A DNA stretch of 64,000 bases from Fremontodendron californicum. Taxonomy: Eukaryota > Streptophyta > Magnoliopsida > Malvales > Malvaceae. The DNA lies in contig JAULJL010000025.1 of NCBI GenBank assembly GCA_030761205.1, forward strand, positions 5,027,501-5,091,500. Reading direction: 5' to 3'. The notes under the pieces were generated by a model. The model was not told where the DNA came from. It saw nothing but the letters and a program-made list of their open reading frames with translations, and made no database searches. The translations under genes and the position numbers were made by a program. This document shows positions 56,226 through 64,000 of this stretch, piece after piece. Every line of letters begins with the position of its first letter. Positions within the stretch are counted from its first letter, which is position 1.

Positions 56226-59048
56226 TTATAATAAAAAAACTTAATAATTATGGAATAATATAAAAATCAATGATTAAACTTAAATCAATGAAAATATCAT
56301 TATCTTATTTTGGCAGAATATTTAGATAACAGTTCAAAAAAATTATAAAAAAAATAAGAAGCAATAAACCGTATTAAAAAAAAAAAAAGAACAACTTACC
56401 AAAAGCCAAAAATCTTTTTGTTGAAACAATTTTTTAAACTTATTGAATTTGCAATATACCGGAATCTGCCTAGAGATACAATTAAAAGAAGAAGGTGTTA
56501 TGATAGTGAATAAAAAATATTTAAACCATTCTAACAAAAAAAAAAAAAACAAGAACCAAAAAACCTCATAGTACGCAAACCCCTAAACGTTGGATGCTAT
56601 TGCTAATGCATCTATTTCAGACTGGAAATTCTAACAAAAATTAAAAAGGAAGAAGCAGGAAATGTTGGATGCTAAAAGAAGCAACAAATATCATGCTATA
56701 CCCAAACCCCTAAACGTTGGAATAATTGAATGCAAATGCATCTATTTTATAGTGAAAAATCTTAATTTTAAATGGTTTATAATTGTAATACCAATTAAAT
56801 GAGAATTACTCTAAAACTATAAGTATTTGCTCATTGACCAATTGGAATAATTTAAATTACAATGAAAGTGTAATTCAATATGGATATGAGGAGTTTGTAT
56901 TGATTATAAAGAAAAATTGATTAAAATATTTAAAATATAATGCCATAAATCTTATTTATAATTTATACTATATATAAAAGCACCAACTATAAAATTATAA
57001 ATATTGAACGACATATATAGCCTTACTAATTTTTAAAATTAATTATTTTATCCTTATGTAGAATGAGAATTTTTTGATCAATTATAAATTGACACATGTC
57101 AAATGAAATTCCTTTTAATTAAGAAATTTTTGTCTAATCAAAGTTCAATTATGAGTCATTTAATTTTTTTTTTTTAAATTAAATAAAAATAATTTAAAGA
57201 TAAATTCATAATTTTGGCCAATCAAATTGCCAGAGATTGTAACTTTCAACTTTTGATAAATAAAATTATGTTTGACTCTAAATTTTTTTGTCATATTTTT
57301 TACATGAAATTTGTGTGTACACTTTAATACTGAAATTTAATTATTTTGACATATATACCCTTGCTAATTTTTAAAATTAACTATTGTAGCCTTAATACTA
57401 AAATTTTTAATTATTTTATCTTTAATAATGATTTTAACTATTTTATCCTTATTACTAAAATTTAATTATTTTGACATATATACCCTTGCTAATTTTTAAA
57501 ATTAACTATTTTATCATTAATACTAAAATTTAATTATTTTATCATTAATAATATTTACTAATTTTTAAACTATTTTATCCTTGAAATAGATTTTTTTTTT
57601 TTTAATAAAAGTCTAATTTTATTATAGGCTACTACAAATCATTATTAATGATTTATTGATTTTCTTAATAGTTTTATCCTTGATAATGATTTATTAATTC
57701 TTTTAATAAAAATCTAATTTTCTTATAGGCTACTACAAATTATTAATTAATCCTAATTATTTTAAGCCTAATTATTATTTGTATCTTTCCGTTTTAGACC
57801 TAATTCTTATCCTTGAATAGTTCTATCCAACACTTTTTGACAAATATATATTTCGAAGAAGCTGGAAAAAAAATCCAATCAACATATTTCTTTAGTTGGC
57901 TGATGATCACTGGGTCAATAAATGATTTTACGATTTGAAGTTTTTTGTGTTGAGACTTGAAATGGCTTCAATCGATCTGTTTTCGTAATCTGAAATTAAA
58001 AAAAAATATTCCAAATGCTGGGACTCAAACCATGAGATAATTGATGTTATATTATTTGTTTGTTTAAGTTTACAATCGTCATAAAATATCTATTTTTGAT
58101 TCGTGGGTCTTCATTTTGAATTCATTCTCTTTAGTTTCAAATACAAAAATTAAATAAATAATATTACTATATCTTGCTAATTTTCAAAATTAATTATTTT
58201 ATCCTTAATGCTAAAATTTAATTATTTTATCCTTAATAACAATTTATTAATTTTTTTAAAACTATTTATCCTTGATAATGGTTTATTAAAATTTTCTTTA
58301 AAAAATCTATTTTCTTTTAAGACTATTACAAATCATTAATGAAACCTAATTAGTTTAGGTCTAATTATTATTTGCATCTTATATTTTAGGCCTAATTATT
58401 TTATTAGTTATTATTATTATTTGCATCCTAATCAAAATAGATTTAATAGAAAAACCTTAATTAAGTCTTCGTAAATAAAGATGTAAGTCATGATTAATTT
58501 ATTTTGTGAACTTTTGTCTGCTTTAGCATTTTAATATTGCGGTATTGCTTTTTTTTACACAATAAACTCATTCTAATACTTTTATGATCCATATCTAAGA
58601 TTTAATTTTTACTATTTTTTAGCCTTATTTGTAACATACTTTTTTACACAATAAGCTTATTCTATAACTTTTATGATATATCTAAAATTTTAATTTATAT
58701 TGTTTTTCTAACCTTATTTGTAACAACTTATTATACTCTATTTTTTATGGAACCCTGCTAAAGAGATATATGCGTTTTCTTTTGTTCGCAAGTAGATATA
58801 GTGCAAAACAAATGTGAGACATTATTTTTCTTTTTTTGACATGTTGCTTAGCCAATTTGTACTACTTGGATGAATAATTTATGGGCACATATACTAATCA
58901 CAGACATAACAAAGGAAGTTGATTTTCAAATCACATGAAACTTGAAAACTTAGACTTCGTTTTGTGGATAACATATATAAATTAGTTGAAAATGTGCAGA
59001 AAATCCCAAACTTCTTCTATAATTGATGCAAAAACTTTTAAGAAACTA

Positions 59049-59090
<42 letters not shown>

Positions 59091-59822
59091 AATTTTTTGT
59101 TTGTGTTATCAGGTGGAAACAATTCCTCTTATATTTTCTCTAATTTAATTTCAGTGAATATAAGTTGATTTAGTCTAATTTTAAGCACAAGATTTTTAAC
59201 GAGTTTTATTATGCTTTACTGTATGTATTGGAGGAGACTATTTGCTATAAATTGTAATATCAATACAATTATATCTCTAAAATATATAGTTTGCCCATTT
59301 TGATATCTGACTTGTATCCATGAAAATTTCAATTTCTTATCAACTCCATAAAGAATGCTACCTATAGTGATCATATCATGTTAAGACTTAGGATATAATT
59401 TCACGAACTTATAAATTAGCTAATTGTGGGAGCATTTGCTTGGTTGGTGCTTTCCTAAGAGCACTTTTTTCTCGATTAACACATACTTGACAAAATTTTG
59501 ATTGGAGAATTAGGCAAGGTTTAAATTTAGTGTTATTAGAAACATTCTTAAGTTTCAATTTTTTTTTTTAAATTTTCAAGTAAGATTTCAATAATATGTT
59601 CATAAAATTTAATTTAATTTTAATCTTTTTTAAAAATAATAATTATAATTATTTTGATATATATTAATTACATGATTTATCACACTTGCAACGCACATGT
59701 AACTAAACCTATTATATATAAAAACACGAATATGAAGAATCTTTTGAACTGACAAAAACGTGTAACATCTTATTACCTAATCAACCAAACATGGACACAC
59801 AAGATACTACACTCTCTGTCTC
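56226..59822. other. AT-rich intergenic DNA with degenerate repeats
   Basis: No gene found. CAAACCCCTAAACGTTGGA occurs twice (about 56575 and 56703). At 57000-57760 and 58180-58400 a degenerate unit around TTGCTAATTTTTAAAATTAA and ATTTTATCCTTAATACTAAA recurs many times. The (TA)n(TG)n run is listed separately. Confidence 0.6.
59049..59090. repeat. (TA)n(TG)n compound microsatellite
   Basis: About 12 AT units followed by about 9 TG units. Confidence 0.95.
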
Positions 59823-59830
59823 TATATAAA
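59823..59830 (+). promoter_or_regulatory. TATA box of the laccase fragment
   Basis: TATATAAA lies 92 bp before the laccase ATG, in a stretch that looks like a normal plant core promoter. Confidence 0.6.
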
Positions 59831-59914
59831 CATACATATCAGCTAATTAAACTTCAAAGACTTAACCAATATTCTCTCCCACTTGTTTAGCTAAGTAAAC
59901 TTTGTCCGAAAAAC

Positions 59915-60397
59915 ATGGGTGCTTCTTCAGCTGTTTTGTCATCAGCAGTTATGGTGATCTTCCTTGTTGCTGTTGGCTGTTTCATGGCCTATCCTGAGGT
60001 TGTCACTGCAAAGCATGCAGGCGTCACCAGGCACTACAAGTTCAACTATGCATTGCATGCATTGTTCACCTATATTGTTCCGATTCTTCATTTTTTTGAA
60101 ATACTCAGGTCTAAAACCCATGTCCAACACATATCCAAATATGGGTATGAGGATATGATCCTTCATGTACTCTCCAAATACATAAAAATCTTGAAAACAA
60201 TTGAACATATTCGTGTTTGACACTCATACCCAAATCCGAGTAACATAATTATTTACTATAGATAACTTGGTGAAGTGAAAGTAACACTGTCCTCAAGAAC
60301 TCATCTACATTATTCTTTTCCCTTTGCAGATAAAGCTGAAGAATATCACCCGCTTGTGCCGCACTAGGAGCATTGTCACAGTTAATGGGAAGTTCCC
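59915..60397 (+). pseudogene. Laccase gene fragment: exon 1 and start of exon 2
   Basis: Laccases are secreted multicopper oxidases that polymerise monolignols and other phenolics in the wall. Exon 1 (59915-60046) encodes a signal peptide (hydrophobic SAVMVIFLVAVGCFMAYPEV) followed by HYKFN, the usual start of the mature protein and the usual first exon boundary. After CTTTGCAG, 60330-60397 reads IKLKNITRLCRTRSIVTVNG and KFP, the next laccase segment. It then departs into LT and TAA instead of the conserved GP. The base after exon 1 is TA, not GT, so the donor is lost. All copper-binding regions are missing. The intact promoter and signal peptide suggest a partial gene duplication or deletion. 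Confidence 0.82.
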
Positions 60398-62794
60398 ATT
60401 AACTTAAAGTGAAGAGAATTTTCCTAAACTTCGAAAAACATGTTGGGAAGACTTAAGAAAAATCTCTAATATTTAAATAATAATTAAAAAGACAAAAAAA
60501 TTATTAAGAATCATTTTATTAAAGCGAAAAACAAATAACATATGATTAATTGATACTAGTTTTTGAACAAAAATTGTGAGATACTATTTTTTTTCACGCA
60601 TAACCTAATTTTTGAACTCTATATTTATTTCATAGATGGGAACTTGTACTTTTTAAAGGAATTTAAATGAAGATTACTTGTTATCCGTCAGTATGGGGAT
60701 GGGTTTCCAAAAATATTACTCGACAAGTAGAAGTACGCGAACGAGGAGTGCCATACCTGCCCCATTGACATCTCTACTCACCATCCCATTGAGTGAGTCT
60801 TCAGCATGGAGCCGATGCATACTTTAAACCATCATAAGCCAAAGTTGCCCTATGAGTGAAAGGAAATCTCGAAGTATGTACGCTCAAGGTTTAATGATTC
60901 ATTGGTGAGATGTGATTTGAAGTGAAATTTTAAGTCTAATAAATCCCTAGCAGAGTCGCCTAGGTGAGCAGAATAGGTTTCATCATGTTTCTTATAGGAT
61001 ATGTAACTTGACGTGGTAGTTGACCAATCGTAGTATGAAATATGGACAAAAAATAACTCATCATTTATGAACTTATCAAATTTCTTTATATGACATTGCC
61101 TCGTGTTATAATTTTTTTTAAAAATATAAAAATTATTTTTTAAATTTTAGATTTTTTTCCCTCCTCTCCCAATCTCCCTTTACCTCAACTGCTTCAAGTC
61201 AAATTTGATCGATCGATCAGACCGAGTACTGGTAGGTCGAAAATCTCTTGACCATGTCGAAATCGGCCTCAAACTACAAATTCTTCCTAGTTTTTGCCAA
61301 AATGTTGGAAAGGCGTTTGGCACTCCAATCTTTAAACATCAAAATAATATAAATAAAACAAAAAGATGAAAAAATATAAGTAAAACAAAATTAAAATAGA
61401 AATAATAATAATAATAATAATTAAATTAATACTTAAAAAATGATAATCTTTTAATATGTGATTGTAAAAATATTAACAATTTTTTTTTTACCTGTAATCG
61501 AAACTCCTAAAAAAATATTAATAAATTCGCATTTCAATTACTTATCCTTTCGTTGATCTTAAATAAAGTTTAAAATTTTATTAAAAATGCTAAACTTATT
61601 TCGATGACCGATCAAAACTAAATACAAATATACTTTATTTTTGCATGGGCAAAACTCTATTTCCAAAATCCAAATGATGTACATGGAACTCGAAACCCAG
61701 CACTCACTGAATGCAGCTCCATCATCACTTATTACTTATGATGCCCAGACTGTGGCTACTTGTTGTGGTAGTGGTATCCACGAGCCTCATGGCCTAACCA
61801 GGTCCACACAGCCTGTCTCATTTGGCAATGGATCTAGTAGTCTAGACCAAGGTAGTCGTACTGGTGTGTACCGTTTTTATTTTGATAATGATACATTTAA
61901 GTATTGGTGTGTTGCAGCGTATCATTTTGAGTTTATCGGTATTTTTTAAATATTTATATGTATAATTTATTTTCAAATTTCTTAATAAAATATATATTAT
62001 ATACACATACAAATATACATTCATTACATGCATATATATGTTTTTATACAAATATAAATTTTATAATATCTAAAATTTTTAAACATCAAATAGGTAAAAT
62101 AAATATTAAAAAATTAAAAAATATAGTAAATTATTATTAATTATGTTCAATAGCTTAATTTAATGAATATATTTTATTTTTAAACGTAATTATGAAGAAA
62201 AAAAATGATCATGACAAAAAATATTGAAATTAGTTTAAAAAATTAAAAAATTGAATTTTTTTAAAAAATCAAAATCTTGTACCAACCGATTTAGTTAAAA
62301 ACTAAAAATCAAAATAAACAGAACTAAAGATTGTCTATATCGATTTAATAAAAAATTGAGATGTATCGATCAATACCATCGGTACCGATACGATACAGAC
62401 CACCATGGTCTAGACACCTTCTCTTCAGGTAAGGGCAGGTTGGATTCGGCTCATCTCCAGTTTGCATTTAAACCAGAGAGAACGGTGGCCAAAAAAAAAA
62501 AAAGGGAGAGAACCTTTTTACTGTGAGATGAAGTGTCACCTCCTTTAAAATAAAATCAAAAGCAATTTCTACGTTGAAAAATAATCTTATTGTTTTAAAG
62601 GCATTGTTTAATACTTGAAAATTCTCGTTTAAAATAGTGTTAGATCAATTGAAACCATGTTTAAAACAGAAATCTAAAATTTAACCCAATTGATTCAATT
62701 ATTTTTAAGAAGTGAAATTCAACGGATTTGATATTCAAATTTTAATTTTTGTAATTCCTTCCTCATTCTCAGACTACGGTTATATATATATAAA
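60398..62794. other. Intergenic DNA right of the laccase fragment
   Basis: No gene recognised. A GC-richer stretch at 61640-61880 is open on the plus strand to 61949 (HSLNAAPSSLITYDAQTVAT), but no family fits. 62360-62400 holds CGGTACCGATACGATAC-type repeat sequence. The remainder is AT-rich. Confidence 0.5.
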
Positions 62795-63660
62795 AAAAAC
62801 GTACATAAGGTTAAATTGGTGAGACCTCTAGTCACCGGTTTAAATCGGTTTGATCGGTCGAATTGATTTAATCGATCAATTAAATTTTTAAAAAATTAAA
62901 TATTAAATATAATAAATAATTAATTAATAAAATATATATTTTTCTAAATTTTATGATTTTTAATATGGATTTAAAAGATTAAAACTTCAAATTTGGTCAC
63001 ATATATTAAAATTTTAATTTTTTTTAAAAAATAAGCTTACAATTGATTTTTCGATTTTTATCAATTTTTACTAGTTCAATCAATTTTCCATTGATTTTAT
63101 AAAATTTTCGATTCTATGATATATCAAACTGGATAAACTTCCAATTTTAGATTAAACCGGTCAATTTAATCCGATTTCTCACTAATTGAAACAATTAACC
63201 ACGGTGATAGACAAGTTATAAAGAACAAAAAACATAGGCGTTTGTCTAGAAAAAATGGTTTAGTAGTCGGTAGTAACAAAAAGATAACCAATAGGTCAGC
63301 TCTTCTGTAGGATATATAATTGCCAGTGCCCAATGGTGTTTTTTGTTATTAATCATTAATAATGTAATTTGTATTTTTTTTTTCTTTGACCTGGATCACT
63401 TAGTTCATTTCAAGATTATGTAAGCCAATTGATAGATGGTTGTCAAGTTGCAACCTCCATTTTAGTAAAATACTATGAGATTTTCAGTTCTTATGAGTTT
63501 AAAGCTGAACAGAGCACTGCATGTCTGCATCTATTCAAATGCTTCAAAAGAGAGGCACAATAGTAATAATTAGAGCTTTTTGATGTTTAGGGATTGTCGC
63601 ATGAAAAAGGGTTAAGATCATCTTCATTGATTTTTTATTCATTATTTTTTAATATAATTT
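62795..63660. repeat. Dispersed duplication, copy 2 (partner 24046-25660)
   Basis: Collinear with 24046-25660 from CGTACATAAGG to TTGATTTTTTATTCA, without the 570-bp internal segment and without the Copia-3 junction. It preserves the pre-insertion sequence at the Copia-3 left edge. No gene. Confidence 0.8.
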
Positions 63661-64000
63661 TAATCATCATTTGTAAATAAGATCATTTTCATAATTCTTA
63701 AATAAATCCTATGTCGTGTACGTATTAATATTTACACAATTAACATGAAAAAAAACATTAAACATGATACACATAAAATTACCAAATTTACAATCCATGT
63801 TTCAAAAGCCAAATCTTGTTTCCAATATATGGTATGGCCACCAAAAGGTTAAATTCAAATAGTATAAACAAACGTGTTGAGTGGTTAACAAAATGCAAAT
63901 CTAAAATTTGTATAGTCTTTGCTATGCACATAAATCGTCATCCAATGGAGAATTAGTTTCTCTTTATGTTTTGGTTATTACAACAGAGTAAAATCTGGAT
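63661..64000. other. AT-rich end of window
   Basis: I see no gene or repeat. Confidence 0.5.

Overview
The window is nuclear DNA of a flowering plant, most likely a eudicot. It has spliced plant genes (a TPS-b terpene synthase with seven exons, a laccase fragment), plant L1-type LINEs, Ty1/Copia and Ty3/Gypsy LTR retrotransposons, a CACTA-type end, and a piece of plastid DNA (rpoB 5' end plus trnC-GCA) abutting nuclear repeats. The species cannot be named from the sequence. Only one ordinary nuclear gene looks intact, the terpene synthase at 30538-32991. Nearly everything else is mobile or duplicated DNA.

Layout. 1-1948: plastid-derived insert. 1949-6600: LINE-A, minus strand, 3'-truncated. 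7741-8282: a stray copy of sequence found upstream of the terpene synthase. 8719-13742: LINE-B, plus strand, 5'-truncated with a hairpin at its 5' end and a poly(A) tail. 15276-22747: Copia-1 with target duplication CTTTA, itself split by a 2.0-kb Gypsy-type solo LTR (target duplication CCAGG). 22753-24014: CACTA-like right end. 24046-25660: a dispersed duplication whose partner is at 62795-63660. 25661-29398: decayed minus-strand Copia-3 with a large internal minisatellite. 29399-32991: terpene synthase promoter and gene. 33001-38350: tandemly duplicated 3' flank. 38351-46131: inverted terpene synthase pseudogene fragments, the first interrupted by Copia-2. 46905-56220: a structurally complete, very young Gypsy-type element on the minus strand. 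56221-64000: AT-rich DNA with a laccase gene fragment at 59915-60397.

Most interesting is the Gypsy element at 46905-56220. Both LTRs are 1,497 bp and appear identical, with an ATATG target duplication, a tRNA-Asp primer site and a polypurine tract. Its coding region has lost reverse transcriptase, RNase H and the integrase core: the protease runs directly into an integrase C-terminal tail. In the place where some elements carry an envelope-like gene it has two extra sense-strand ORFs. One is a 178-residue basic, Cys-rich protein resembling viral nucleic-acid-binding proteins. The other is an intact, intronless 215-residue LOG-type cytokinin riboside 5'-monophosphate phosphoribohydrolase. A young non-autonomous retrotransposon carrying a possible cytokinin-activating enzyme next to a virus-like RNA-binding ORF is the best candidate here for an undescribed system.

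A second theme is the terpene synthase locus. An inverted truncated copy repeats the promoter, exon 1 and intron 1 with no difference seen, so it could give transcripts or hairpin RNA that act on the intact gene. All comparisons were made by eye within this window, with no database search.
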